NCBI GenBank assembly: GCA_937924335.1
Contig: CALDWW010000055.1
Coordinates: 88,718-152,717 of the forward strand
Length of the DNA: 64,000 nucleotides
Direction: 5' to 3'
Origin: an uncultured Gammaproteobacteria bacterium
GTDB lineage: Bacteria; Pseudomonadota; Gammaproteobacteria; Steroidobacterales; XN24
The translations under genes were made by a program, and so were the position numbers. The notes under the pieces are model-generated. The model was not told the DNA's origin. It saw only the letters and a list, made by a program, of their open reading frames with translations, and ran no database searches. Below are positions 34,450-42,987 of this stretch, piece after piece (within the stretch, counting starts at the first letter, position 1; every line of letters starts with the position of its first letter).

Positions 34450-36648
34450 TCAGTAGATGTTGCTCCCCTCCCGGAGAATCTTGGGCGTGACGAAGATAAG
34501 CAGCTCCGCCTTGTTCGATATGTCGCTATTGCTCTTGAACAGCCGGCCGACGCCCGGAATATCACCCAGGATCGGCACCTTGTTGATGGCCTCGCGGCGC
34601 TCGGTCTCGAAGATGCCGCCAAGGACGACAGTTTCACCGTCATTAACCAGGACCTGGGTGGTCACTTCCCGGGTATCGATACTCGGCACCAGTCCACCGG
34701 TCGCGCTCGGCACGAACTCACCGACGCTGTCCTGGTTCACCTGAAGATCCATGATGATGCGATCATCCGGAGTGATCTGAGGCGTCACCAGCAGGCTGAG
34801 GACTGCCTCCTTGAACTGGGTCGTCGTGGCGCCGCTGGATGCAGACTCCTGGTAGGGAATCTCGACACCCTGCTTGATCAGGGCTTCCTTCTGATTCGCC
34901 GTGATCACCCTCGGTGTCGAGATGATCTCTCCGCGACCTTCAGACTGGGCAGCCTGCAGCTCGAGGTCGAGCAGGTAGTCAGAGTCGAGGATGGCGAGAG
35001 CCAGCCTGCCTGCCGGATTGTCGATGGGCAGATTGACGTTATAGCGCTCGTCGATGGGCGGCACGGTTACCGGGAACGGATTGCCGGTATCGTTGATGTT
35101 CTCGATACCAGACTGGACGATCGTGTCGGAACCCTGGCCGCTACCGGTGACCGACATCAGGCCGTCGACGCCGTCATCGGTGACGTAGGTGAGGCCCGCC
35201 CGTACACCGAGATCCCTGCTGAAGTCATCGTTGACCACGACGATCCGGGACTCGATCAGGACCTGCTTGACCGGGATGTCCAGCGTCTGGACAAGCTGGC
35301 GGATGTCCGCCAACCGCTCGGCTGTGTCATAGGCCAGCAGGGTGTTGGTACGCTCGTCGATACTGACCGTACCGCGATCGGACAGCAGCGAATTGTCACC
35401 GCCCGTCTGGATGAGAGCGGCCAACTCACCGGCTTTCGCGTAATTGACCTGGATGAAGTCGGAGCGCAGCGGGGTCAGCTCCTGGAGCTTCTCACGTGCC
35501 TCGAGGTCCTGCTGTTCGCGCAGCGCGATCTCTTCGGCGGGCGCGACCATGACGACATTGTCGATCTGGCGGCTGTCCAGTCCGCGCGTTGCCAGCACGA
35601 TATCGAGCGCCTGGTCCCAGGGCACGTTGCGCAGACGCAGGGTCACGTTGCCCGTCACAGTATCGCTGACAACCATGTTCAGGCCGCTGACTTCAGCCAG
35701 CAACTGGAGCACGGCGCGCGTCTCGATGTCCTGGAAGTTCAGGGTCAGCTTCTGTCCTGCGTACTCTTTGCCGGTGTCGTAGATACCCAGCATGTCTTGC
35801 GGATCTTTGATCACGGGCCGGACTTCGAGATTGAAGACGTCGTCGGCCTGATAGGCGAAATGCTCGTAATCGCCGGTCGCGGCAATTATCAAGCGGGCAC
35901 CTTCGCCCGCCTGGAGAGTGTCGACAGTGGTCACGGGGGTAGCGAAATCCAGCACGTCCAGTCTGCGGCGCAGATTCTGCGGCAGCCCGGTCTTGCGGAA
36001 ATCGACGACGATGTTGCCGCCCTGTTCCCTCATGTCCACTTCGGTTCCCGGGTCGGTCAGCTTGACAACGATCCGGCCTCCACCCTCTTCAGTGCGGCGG
36101 AAATCGACATCGCGGATCGAGCGATCGCCGACGGCGGCTGATGGCGTCGGCGCTGCGGTGAAGGTCGATGTCTTCGCCGCCTTCGCAGTGCTGCCTCCAA
36201 GGTTGATCACGATGGTGTTGCCTTCGACGCGCGTCTCGTACGGCACCATGTAGTCCATGTTCAGCACGACCCGGGTGCGCCCTTGTGCTTCGGCGGCGAC
36301 CACAGTGTCCAACGCTCCTTCCTTGACGACAGTCCTTCGTGAGGCCAGCGCCAGTCCCGTTCCCGGCAGATCCAGCGATATCCTCGCCGGATTGTCGATC
36401 GCGAAACTCAGGGGTTCCGGCGCCGGTCCATTCATCTTCAGGTAGACGACTACGCGTTCTCCGGCAGGGGCACTGACGTCGATCGCCTGCAGCGCCAATG
36501 AACTGTCCTGCCCCTCGGCGATACCCGCCAGGAACATTAACGGAATCAGTGTCACCAGAGCGCGCAGCCGTCCCGTCAGCCTTAGATTACGGCGGGCCGT
36601 CAAGCTCGCCCCTTTGTTGCGCGTCATGAGCTGTACTCCCAGCATCAT
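34450..36648 (-). CDS. pilQ: Type IV pilus secretin PilQ
   Basis: PilQ forms the outer-membrane channel through which the pilus fibre passes. The 732-residue precursor has a signal sequence (LVTLIPLMFLAGIAEGQ), two AMIN domains at about 50-130 and 165-255 that bind peptidoglycan, an N0/STN-like domain with LNFQDIETRAVLQLLAEVSG, an N1 domain with QVNYAKAGELAALIQ, and the secretin core with LDIPVKQVLIESRIVVVNDD, GEIISTPRVITANQKEALIK and VPILGDIPGVGRLFKSN. The start codon overlaps the pilP stop by one base (TGATG); a second ATG follows immediately. It is followed in the same transcript by the Ig-repeat lipoprotein gene. Confidence 0.95.
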   Translation of the reverse strand: MMLGVQLMTRNKGASLTARRNLRLTGRLRALVTLIPLMFLAGIAEGQDSSLALQAIDVSAPAGERVVVYLKMNGPAPEPLSFAIDNPARISLDLPGTGLALASRRTVVKEGALDTVVAAEAQGRTRVVLNMDYMVPYETRVEGNTIVINLGGSTAKAAKTSTFTAAPTPSAAVGDRSIRDVDFRRTEEGGGRIVVKLTDPGTEVDMREQGGNIVVDFRKTGLPQNLRRRLDVLDFATPVTTVDTLQAGEGARLIIAATGDYEHFAYQADDVFNLEVRPVIKDPQDMLGIYDTGKEYAGQKLTLNFQDIETRAVLQLLAEVSGLNMVVSDTVTGNVTLRLRNVPWDQALDIVLATRGLDSRQIDNVVMVAPAEEIALREQQDLEAREKLQELTPLRSDFIQVNYAKAGELAALIQTGGDNSLLSDRGTVSIDERTNTLLAYDTAERLADIRQLVQTLDIPVKQVLIESRIVVVNDDFSRDLGVRAGLTYVTDDGVDGLMSVTGSGQGSDTIVQSGIENINDTGNPFPVTVPPIDERYNVNLPIDNPAGRLALAILDSDYLLDLELQAAQSEGRGEIISTPRVITANQKEALIKQGVEIPYQESASSGATTTQFKEAVLSLLVTPQITPDDRIIMDLQVNQDSVGEFVPSATGGLVPSIDTREVTTQVLVNDGETVVLGGIFETERREAINKVPILGDIPGVGRLFKSNSDISNKAELLIFVTPKILREGSNIY

Positions 36649-37175
36649 CAGTTTTCACCCAGACCGATCGTGGCGGTACGCTCGATATATCCGCCGATAC
36701 CGTCCGGGATGATTTCGACCACCCGAATCTCGGTCTCTTCTATCGCTATGATCCGGCCGTCGTTCTGGCCGACGTAGTTTCCGACTGTCACTCTGTGAAC
36801 CAGAGTGTCTCCGGTCTGCACCAGTCCGTAGTAAGCGCCTTCCTGCGTCAACGTCCCCACCATATCCAACGTATCCAGCGGGAACTGCTCGAGGTACTCA
36901 CGACTGCGACTGCTATCTGGACGCAGACCTTGGCCACCGCCCGACCTCGCGTCCTGCACCGGTGCATCTGGCACGAACGGCGAACGCAGATCGAAGGCCT
37001 GATACGCAAATGCTTCGTATGGCCTGATCACCGGCAACGGCTCTATCCGTCCACCGGGTCGCGCGTTGACCTCGGCGATATAGGCCTCCAGGTCGGACAT
37101 GTCGCGGCCACAGCCCGACAGACCGACCGCCAATGTGGCGAGCAATATCCCGATTGCCGCGCGGACCCCGATCAT
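36648..37175 (-). CDS. pilP: Type IV pilus inner-membrane lipoprotein PilP
   Basis: PilP links the PilNO inner-membrane subcomplex to PilQ across the periplasm. The 175-residue protein has a lipoprotein signal ending in VGLSGC (Cys22) and the conserved FDLRSPFVPD segment at about residues 61-70, followed by a proline-poor beta domain with LEQFPLDTLDMVGTLTQEG, the typical HQ/core domain of the family. It overlaps pilO upstream by four bases and pilQ downstream by one. Confidence 0.94.
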   Translation of the reverse strand: MIGVRAAIGILLATLAVGLSGCGRDMSDLEAYIAEVNARPGGRIEPLPVIRPYEAFAYQAFDLRSPFVPDAPVQDARSGGGQGLRPDSSRSREYLEQFPLDTLDMVGTLTQEGAYYGLVQTGDTLVHRVTVGNYVGQNDGRIIAIEETEIRVVEIIPDGIGGYIERTATIGLGEN

Positions 37176-37798
37176 GTTTGCTCCTCGCCTTCTTCGAGAT
37201 ATCGATAAGTCTTGGCCGTGACACTCATGACGAGATCATCGGCGTTACCCGCGCCGGCCCCGTCGAGTTCATCGGCCTCCTTGAGCGAAACGTCATGAAT
37301 GGTGACGATCCGGGGAAGGGCGGCCACGTCGCTGACGAAGCGCGCCAGTTCATGATAGGTACCCGCCAGGCGGATCTGGATCGGCAGCTCGGCGTAAAAG
37401 TCGCGCACCAGCTCGCCCTGTGGCTTGAACAGTTCCTCTTCGAGACCGGCGGCCAGCCCGGTCTGCGAAATGTCCACCAGGAGGTTCGGCACCTCGGTCT
37501 TGCCAGGCAGCTGGCGGAGCATCGCACCGAATGACTGTTCGATCTCGGCGAGCTGTTCCTTGTACGCCTGGAAATTGGCGGCCTTGCGCTGCTTGAGCTC
37601 GAAAGATCCCCGCAGAGTCTGCTCCTGGGCCTGCGCGGCCTCCAGTACCGGGATCTTCTTTTTGTAGACCGTGTAATAGATCCCGGCCGCGGAGATCGCG
37701 ATGAATATCAGGCTGACGGCGATCGCCCTGAATACGAACGGCCAGCGACCGACGTCATTAATGTCCAGATTGCGCAGGTCTTCGAAGAATTGCTTCAT
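37172..37798 (-). CDS. pilO: Type IV pilus alignment protein PilO
   Basis: PilO is a bitopic inner-membrane protein that pairs with PilN. The 208-residue sequence has a short cytoplasmic start (EDLRNLDINDVGRWPFVFRA), one membrane helix (IAVSLIFIAISAAGIYYTVY), a coiled coil at about 45-95 (EQTLRGSFELKQRKAANFQA) and a ferredoxin-like periplasmic domain with IQIRLAGTYHELARFVSDVA. It overlaps pilN and pilP by four bases each. Confidence 0.94.
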   Translation of the reverse strand: MKQFFEDLRNLDINDVGRWPFVFRAIAVSLIFIAISAAGIYYTVYKKKIPVLEAAQAQEQTLRGSFELKQRKAANFQAYKEQLAEIEQSFGAMLRQLPGKTEVPNLLVDISQTGLAAGLEEELFKPQGELVRDFYAELPIQIRLAGTYHELARFVSDVAALPRIVTIHDVSLKEADELDGAGAGNADDLVMSVTAKTYRYLEEGEEQT

Positions 37799-38385
37799 TG
37801 GGGCGCCCCCTGGGCAACTGTCTCCGCTGCCTCCAGTTGTTCCTCGGTGGTGACCTGGGTAGCCGATACGCTGAACCGGCTGCGGCGCACACCCCCGACT
37901 TCATCGGATTCCACGACCTCCAGCCGCGGCTCCTTGAGCCAGTCGGAGTCCTCGATATTTCTCATCAGCGCCGAAACCCGGGTGCTGGACTCCGCCAGTC
38001 CCCTGACCTCGACACGATTCGTGGTCTGCTGAACGACGTCGTAGAAAACCCCGTCCGGCAGAACCCTCGCCAGCTGATCGAACAGGTGTACGCTCTCGGG
38101 ACGCCGGCGCTGGAGTTCCTCGATGATCTCCATGCGCGCAAGCAGGCGCTCCTTCTGCCGCTCCAGATTTCTGATCTCCTCGATCAACGCATCAAGCCGG
38201 GCGATCTCCTGTTCCAGACGCTGATTTCTCGCATTCTGGTGGTCGATCTGGCCCTGGACGATAAATCCGGTGAGCAGGGTCGCGAGTCCGGCCGCGGCGA
38301 CGGCAGCGATAGCGCCTGCGGCGAAATTCTTCTGACGCTGCTTCCGGAGTTCCTCGCGCCAGGGGAGGAGGTTAATGCGAGGCAT
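37795..38385 (-). CDS. pilN: Type IV pilus assembly protein PilN
   Basis: PilN binds PilM through its cytoplasmic N terminus and PilO through its periplasmic part. The conserved PilM-binding motif INLLPWREELRKQRQKNF begins at residue 4. One membrane helix (GAIAAVAAAGLATLLTGFIV), a coiled coil at about 50-95 (RLEQEIARLDALIEEIRNLE) and a small periplasmic domain follow. The 196-residue length is normal. It begins one base after the pilM stop. Confidence 0.95.
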   Translation of the reverse strand: MPRINLLPWREELRKQRQKNFAAGAIAAVAAAGLATLLTGFIVQGQIDHQNARNQRLEQEIARLDALIEEIRNLERQKERLLARMEIIEELQRRRPESVHLFDQLARVLPDGVFYDVVQQTTNRVEVRGLAESSTRVSALMRNIEDSDWLKEPRLEVVESDEVGGVRRSRFSVSATQVTTEEQLEAAETVAQGAPQ

Positions 38386-38386
38386 G

Positions 38387-39448
38387 TCAGTCGAAGCTCC
38401 TCAAGGCAAGGCCACACGCTGTCAGCAGTGCGGTAGCGTCTTTCATTACGCCGGATGAACGGGCTCGCGACGATAGCTTCATATCGCCGAGCGGATTGCC
38501 GATCTCCGTCGGGATCCCGACCCGGCTACCTATCACGTCGGCCACGCCCGGTATGTTGGCGCAACCGCCGCAGACGAGAATCTGGTCAGGCTGCTCACGT
38601 CCGCTCCCGGAGGCCAGGAAGAACTGTAGTGAACGACTGACCTGCTGAGTCATATCATCGATGAACGGATCGAGCACCTCGGGTTCGTAGTTACTCGGCA
38701 GGCCACCGGTTTTCTTTGCCCGGCCCGCATCCTCGAGACTCAATCCGTAGGTACGCATGATCTCCTCGGTAAGCTGTTGTCCACCGAAAGCGAAATCCCG
38801 TGTGTATACAACCTTCAGGTCGCGCAAGACGCTGAACGTGGTGCTGCTGGCCCCGAAATCGACGACCGCAACATTGTGGCCCTGGCCCTGATCCGGCATC
38901 TGGTGTTTCAACAGGCGGCAGGCGGCTTCGAGGGCAAAGGCCTCGACATCGACGATCCGCGTCTTCAGACCGGCGGCTTCCACCGCCGCCTGGCGCTGCT
39001 CGACATTCTCAGTTCGCGTTGCGACGAGCAGGACATCCAGCATGTCGGGATCATGTTCTGTCGGCCCGAGGACCTCGAAGTCGTAACTGACCTCGTCCAT
39101 CGGGAACGGGATGTACTGGTCCGCCTGCAACTCGACCTGGCCTTCCAACTCGTTGGTGCCTAGAGTCGCGGGCATCTGGATGATCTTGGTGATCGCCGCA
39201 TCACCACTGATGGCGATCGCACAATCACGGCTGCGGGCGCCCGATCTCTTGACCGCGCGTCGAACCGCGTCGCCGACCGATGTCGGGTCCACGACCGCCT
39301 TCTCATTGACGGAATTCTGGGGAGTGGCCTCTGCTGAATAGGACTCGACGCGGTATTGGGATCCGCTGCGGCTTAACTCGATCAATTTGACCGAGGAAGT
39401 CGTTATGTCAAGTCCTAGAAGTGGCCGAGACTTCTTCGCGAGGAGCAC
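38387..39448 (-). CDS. pilM: Type IV pilus actin-like ATPase PilM, GTG start
   Basis: PilM is the cytoplasmic actin-fold protein of the alignment complex. The 353-residue sequence has LLGLDITTSSVKLIELSRSG (phosphate-1 loop), VAVVDFGASSTTFSVLRDLK (phosphate-2) and LVCGGCANIPGVADVI (adenosine motif). The start is GTG at 39448, with AGGA seven bases upstream. It is the first gene of pilMNOPQ. The region upstream holds a CRP-like site at 39545-39560 and a TATATA box at the matching distance (separate entries), so the operon may be controlled by a cAMP-dependent regulator. Confidence 0.95.
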   Translation of the reverse strand: MLLAKKSRPLLGLDITTSSVKLIELSRSGSQYRVESYSAEATPQNSVNEKAVVDPTSVGDAVRRAVKRSGARSRDCAIAISGDAAITKIIQMPATLGTNELEGQVELQADQYIPFPMDEVSYDFEVLGPTEHDPDMLDVLLVATRTENVEQRQAAVEAAGLKTRIVDVEAFALEAACRLLKHQMPDQGQGHNVAVVDFGASSTTFSVLRDLKVVYTRDFAFGGQQLTEEIMRTYGLSLEDAGRAKKTGGLPSNYEPEVLDPFIDDMTQQVSRSLQFFLASGSGREQPDQILVCGGCANIPGVADVIGSRVGIPTEIGNPLGDMKLSSRARSSGVMKDATALLTACGLALRSFD

Positions 39449-39517
39449 TTGAATTTCCTTTTAGGTCCGCAGCTTGGCATCGGAAGATAGAATAATGTCT
39501 TAAGTATTGCAATCATC

Positions 39518-39523
39518 TATATA
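39518..39523 (-). promoter_or_regulatory. Candidate -10 box of the CRP-dependent pilM promoter
   Basis: TATATA on the minus strand. Its centre is 32 bases from the centre of the CRP-like palindrome, which places that palindrome at -41.5 if transcription starts seven bases downstream (about 39511). The resulting leader to the pilM GTG would be about 63 bases. No good -35 box is present, as expected for a class II activated promoter. Confidence 0.45.
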
Positions 39524-39544
39524 ACAATTACAGGTTAAATAAAA

Positions 39545-39560
39545 CGTGATCCTATTCACG
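39545..39560. promoter_or_regulatory. CRP/Vfr-type binding site
   Basis: CGTGA-N6-TCACG keeps the GTGA-N6-TCAC core of the CRP family consensus exactly. The flanks (AAA before, ATA after on the plus strand) fit the AT preference of such sites. It lies 97 bases upstream of the pilM start. Confidence 0.55.
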
Positions 39561-39813
39561 ATACTCGAAAAGACGCTTACCAAGCCTGTTTACTCACAAT
39601 GCGCGCACGACGTCATGTCGGCGGCAGACTCTACACGCGTGGGGATCGACAAAACTGAGATGCACCCCTCAATTCGCCGACACCGACCAGGCGGTTCGGA
39701 AGGGATGATCGGTAATGAGGGGTCTGGCCGCCAACCGGGATGCGGCCGGAGAGATTTATCGAGACAAGCGGTCGGATTTGGTAACCCCGCCATCCTAGGA
39801 ATCCTCCCTTAGA

Positions 39814-39866
39814 TCGGTGGTTTTGCGTCCCCAACTTTCGGTGGGTTTGCCTTTAACGTTCGGTGG
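39814..39866 (+). repeat. Three direct repeats upstream of ponA
   Basis: TCGGTGG occurs at 39814-39820, 39838-39844 and 39860-39866, 24 and 22 bases apart. The first two copies are both followed by (T/G)TTTGC. The third abuts TAATAT (39867-39872), a possible ponA -10 box. Spacing near two helical turns would place all copies on one face of the DNA. Confidence 0.5.
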
Positions 39867-39917
39867 TAATATGCATAACCGCCCGGGCCAAGGCAAGAAA
39901 ACCCTTTCCTCCCCCAG

Positions 39918-42344
39918 ATGAAATTCCTGCTTCGCAGCCTATACGTAGCGGCACTTTTGACCCTAGCTCTCGCCGCCACCATCGGTGTCGCGGCCATCGG
40001 TGCGTATTATTATGTGGCGCCCGGCCTGCCCCCCGTCGAGTCTCTCAGGGAAGTCCAGCTTCAGGTGCCACTACGGGTCTATACCCGCGACGGCAGGCTG
40101 GTGGCCGAGTACGGCGAACAGCGCCGCATCCCGTTGAAGATAGATCGTGTTCCGGATTCCATCATCAATGCTTTCCTCGCCGCAGAAGATGATCGTTTCT
40201 ATGATCACCCGGGCGTCGACTACCAGGGGCTTGTGCGAGCGTCGATCTCCCTGGCGCTCACCGGAGAGAGAACCCAGGGCGGCGGCACTATCACCATGCA
40301 GGTCGCCAGAAACTTCTTCCTGACCCGCGAAAAGACCATTTCGCGCAAAGTCCGCGAGATTTTTCTGGCCCTCAGGATCGAGCGGGAGTTGTCCAAGCAG
40401 GAGATTCTGGAGCTCTATCTCAACAAGATTTTCCTGGGCCAGCGGGCTTACGGCATCGGCGCGGCGGCTGAGGTCTACTTCGGCAAGACAGTGGACCAGC
40501 TGTCTCTCGCCGAGGCCGCCACTATCGCCGGGCTTCCCAAGGCCCCGTCGCGCGACAATCCCGTGTTCAGCGCTGAACGGGCACTGTCACGCCGCGCTTA
40601 CGTTTTGCGTCGGATGCTCGAGACCGGGCATATCGACGGTCCCGCCTATCAGGCAGCATCCGCAGAGCCCATGGAATCAGAGCTCCACGGGCCGACTGTG
40701 GAGATCGACGCGCCCTATGTGGGAGAGATGGTGCGCCTGGACATGCTGAACCGGCATGGCACCAAGGCCTACACCGCCGGTTTCATCGTAACGACCACGA
40801 TCGACAGCCGCCTGCAGAGAGCCGCCGTCGCTGCATTGCGCAAGGGGCTGCTGGAGTATGACCGCCGGCACGGTTATCGAGGGCCGGTAACCAGGATCGA
40901 CTGGCCGCAGGATGAAACGGATGTCGACACGTTACTCGGTGGGCTGCGTCCGAGTCCGAACCTCGCCCTTGGCATCGTCACCGCGGTAGACGAAAGCGGC
41001 GCAATGGTTGCCATGCGATCCGGCGAGTCCGTCGTGCTGGACCTGGATGCGCTGAGCTGGGCGAGGCCCTATGTTCATGAGAATCTTCGCGGCCCGGCTC
41101 CGAAATCGGTGGCCGAAGTCCTGGCGCCGGGTGATGTCATCGAACTGGTCCAGCTGGCCGATGGCTCGTGGCAGCTCGGACAGACTCCGAACGCACAAGC
41201 CGCGATCGTTGCACTGGATCCGATTGACGGCGCTATCGCAGCGCTCTCTGGCGGATTCGACTTTCGCGCCAGCAAATATAACCGGGTGACCCAGGCACAG
41301 AGACAACCGGGCTCGTCATTCAAGCCATTTATCTATTCTGCGGCACTCGAGAACGGGTTCACTACCGCAACGGTGGTGAACGATGCGCCAGTTGTCTTCG
41401 AAGATGACAGCCTGGAGGACACCTGGAGACCGGAGAATTACAGCCAGCGGTTTTACGGGCCGACCCGACTCAGGGAAGCACTCGTTCGATCCCGTAACCT
41501 GGTTTCGATCCGCGTCCTCCGGGCGATCGGAGTCGGCCCCGCTGTCCAGCATATCGAACGTTTCGGGATCCCGCGATCCTCGATGCCTCGCGACCTGTCA
41601 CTGGCCCTGGGAAGTATCACACTGCCGCCGATAGACATCGCCGACGCCTACGCGACCTTTGCGAACGGCGGCTATCGGGTCGGGGCCTATTACATTCAGA
41701 GCGTCCGCGACAGCGACGGTAATCTGATCGAAGAGGCAGACCCTCTGATCGCCTGCGCAGTTTGCGAGGATGAGGCTGTCGAGGAGATGTTGCGCGAACG
41801 GCAGCCCCAGGACCAGGGAGAGGAGGAGCCGGAGATCAACTTCGTGGAGATCGAGTATGCGGAACCGGCCATCTCTCGTCAGAACGCCTATCTCGTGGCC
41901 GATATGATGCGTGACGTCATCAGACGCGGTACTGGCCGGCGGGCGATGAAGCTCGGTCGCTCTGACCTGTCCGGCAAGACGGGAACGACAAATGATCGCC
42001 GCGATGCCTGGTTCAGCGGATTCAATGCCGATCTGGTCGCGACAGTCTGGGTCGGTTTTGACCAGGAGCGTTCGCTGGGGGCACGGGAAGAAGGCAGTCG
42101 CACGGCATTACCCATGTGGATCGACTTCATGGCCGAGGCTGTCCGGGACACGCCAACCAGCCTGGTGCCGAAACCTCCCGGACTGGTCACGGTACGGATT
42201 TCACCGGACACCGGGCTTCTGGCCCGGTCCGATGACGGATCAGCAATTTTCGAAACGTTCCGGATCGATCAGGTTCCGGATCCTGGCGATAACGCAACGG
42301 CTTCGCCCTACGAAGAGCCCGAAGAGTCAGAGCCGTTGTTCTGA
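39918..42344 (+). CDS. ponA: Penicillin-binding protein 1A
   Basis: A class A PBP that polymerises and cross-links peptidoglycan in the periplasm. The 808-residue protein has a short cytoplasmic N terminus, one membrane helix (residues about 8-32), the GT51 glycosyltransferase domain with catalytic E90 in AAEDDRFYDHPGVD and TQGGGTITMQVARNFFL, an OB-like insert typical of PBP1A, and the transpeptidase domain with S466 in SSFK, the SRN motif in VRSRNLVSI, and K687-TGT. The acidic tail is about 20 residues. The ribosome binding site is weak. It diverges from pilM, the standard arrangement in gammaproteobacteria. Confidence 0.96.
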   Translation: MKFLLRSLYVAALLTLALAATIGVAAIGAYYYVAPGLPPVESLREVQLQVPLRVYTRDGRLVAEYGEQRRIPLKIDRVPDSIINAFLAAEDDRFYDHPGVDYQGLVRASISLALTGERTQGGGTITMQVARNFFLTREKTISRKVREIFLALRIERELSKQEILELYLNKIFLGQRAYGIGAAAEVYFGKTVDQLSLAEAATIAGLPKAPSRDNPVFSAERALSRRAYVLRRMLETGHIDGPAYQAASAEPMESELHGPTVEIDAPYVGEMVRLDMLNRHGTKAYTAGFIVTTTIDSRLQRAAVAALRKGLLEYDRRHGYRGPVTRIDWPQDETDVDTLLGGLRPSPNLALGIVTAVDESGAMVAMRSGESVVLDLDALSWARPYVHENLRGPAPKSVAEVLAPGDVIELVQLADGSWQLGQTPNAQAAIVALDPIDGAIAALSGGFDFRASKYNRVTQAQRQPGSSFKPFIYSAALENGFTTATVVNDAPVVFEDDSLEDTWRPENYSQRFYGPTRLREALVRSRNLVSIRVLRAIGVGPAVQHIERFGIPRSSMPRDLSLALGSITLPPIDIADAYATFANGGYRVGAYYIQSVRDSDGNLIEEADPLIACAVCEDEAVEEMLRERQPQDQGEEEPEINFVEIEYAEPAISRQNAYLVADMMRDVIRRGTGRRAMKLGRSDLSGKTGTTNDRRDAWFSGFNADLVATVWVGFDQERSLGAREEGSRTALPMWIDFMAEAVRDTPTSLVPKPPGLVTVRISPDTGLLARSDDGSAIFETFRIDQVPDPGDNATASPYEEPEESEPLF

Positions 42345-42366
42345 GCCATCGCAGTAACCGCGGATA

Positions 42367-42981
42367 GTGAAGGTGGGCAGGAAACGAAACGACAAGGCCG
42401 GTTACGCCCGCCAGATGCTGGCCGATGAAGCTGCACGCGTGATGCGCGAACAAGGCGTCAAGGACTTCCTGCTCGCGAAGAAGAAAGCGGCCGATCGCCT
42501 GGGCATCCATGAGCGCGCGGCTCTTCCCGGAAATGACGAGATTGCCGCCGCCCTGGGAGAACAGCAGCGACTGTTCGGTGGCGATGCCTACCTGCAGCGT
42601 CTGGCGCAGCTGCGCAAGGCCGCTCACAACGCGATGGTATTGTTTGACGGTTTCGAGCCGCGACTCGTCGGCTCGGTGCTAACTGGCATGATCACCGATA
42701 CCAGCGACGTTAACCTGCACTTGTTCACAGACACGCCGGAGGCGGTAGCCGTGCTCCTCATGGAGAGGCATATCCCTTATGAATGCTGCGAGCGGCGAGT
42801 GCGATACCCGAACGACAGGTCGGAATCGATGCCTGCCTATCGATTCTGGGCAGAAGACGTCGCAGTAGAAGGCGCGATTTTCCCTGTCGCCGCGCTCAGA
42901 CAGGCGCCAACCTGTCCTGTAGCGGGCCGTCCCATGCGTCGCGCCCGACTCTCCGAACTGGCGCAACTGGCGCGCGCCTAG
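42367..42981 (+). CDS. Conserved protein with nucleotidyltransferase-like core, unknown function
   Basis: A 204-residue soluble protein. The N-terminal third is basic and helical (GYARQMLADEAARVMREQGV, then FLLAKKKAADRLG). The centre reads FEPRLVGSVLTGMITDTSDV followed by NLHLFTDTPEAVAVLLMER, which resembles the GS-x-x-x-G start and acidic strand of a polymerase-beta-type nucleotidyltransferase, though the expected Asp-x-Asp pair is degenerate (NLHLF). The end has the family-like APTCPVAGRPMRRARL. I know this only as an uncharacterised gammaproteobacterial family. The start is GTG at 42367, 22 bases after ponA, with no strong ribosome binding site. Confidence 0.7.
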   Translation: MKVGRKRNDKAGYARQMLADEAARVMREQGVKDFLLAKKKAADRLGIHERAALPGNDEIAAALGEQQRLFGGDAYLQRLAQLRKAAHNAMVLFDGFEPRLVGSVLTGMITDTSDVNLHLFTDTPEAVAVLLMERHIPYECCERRVRYPNDRSESMPAYRFWAEDVAVEGAIFPVAALRQAPTCPVAGRPMRRARLSELAQLARA

Positions 42982-42987
42982 CCCGGA

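Larger units (their letters stand above)
39449..39917. other. Divergent regulatory region between pilM and ponA
   Basis: These 469 bases are conspicuously AT-rich between about 39480 and 39600. They contain a candidate class II CRP-type promoter for pilM (39518-39560), a second possible pilM promoter (TTGCAA 39507-39512, 17 bases, TATCTT at 39489-39484 on the minus strand), and three TCGGTGG direct repeats in front of ponA. No coding frame with recognisable content and no RNA gene was found. Confidence 0.6.

Noticed and set aside
39546..39812. An 88-codon plus-strand frame in the pilM-ponA gap
   Set aside because: It starts on top of the CRP-like site, has no ribosome binding site and no recognisable sequence pattern, and its composition looks like non-coding DNA.
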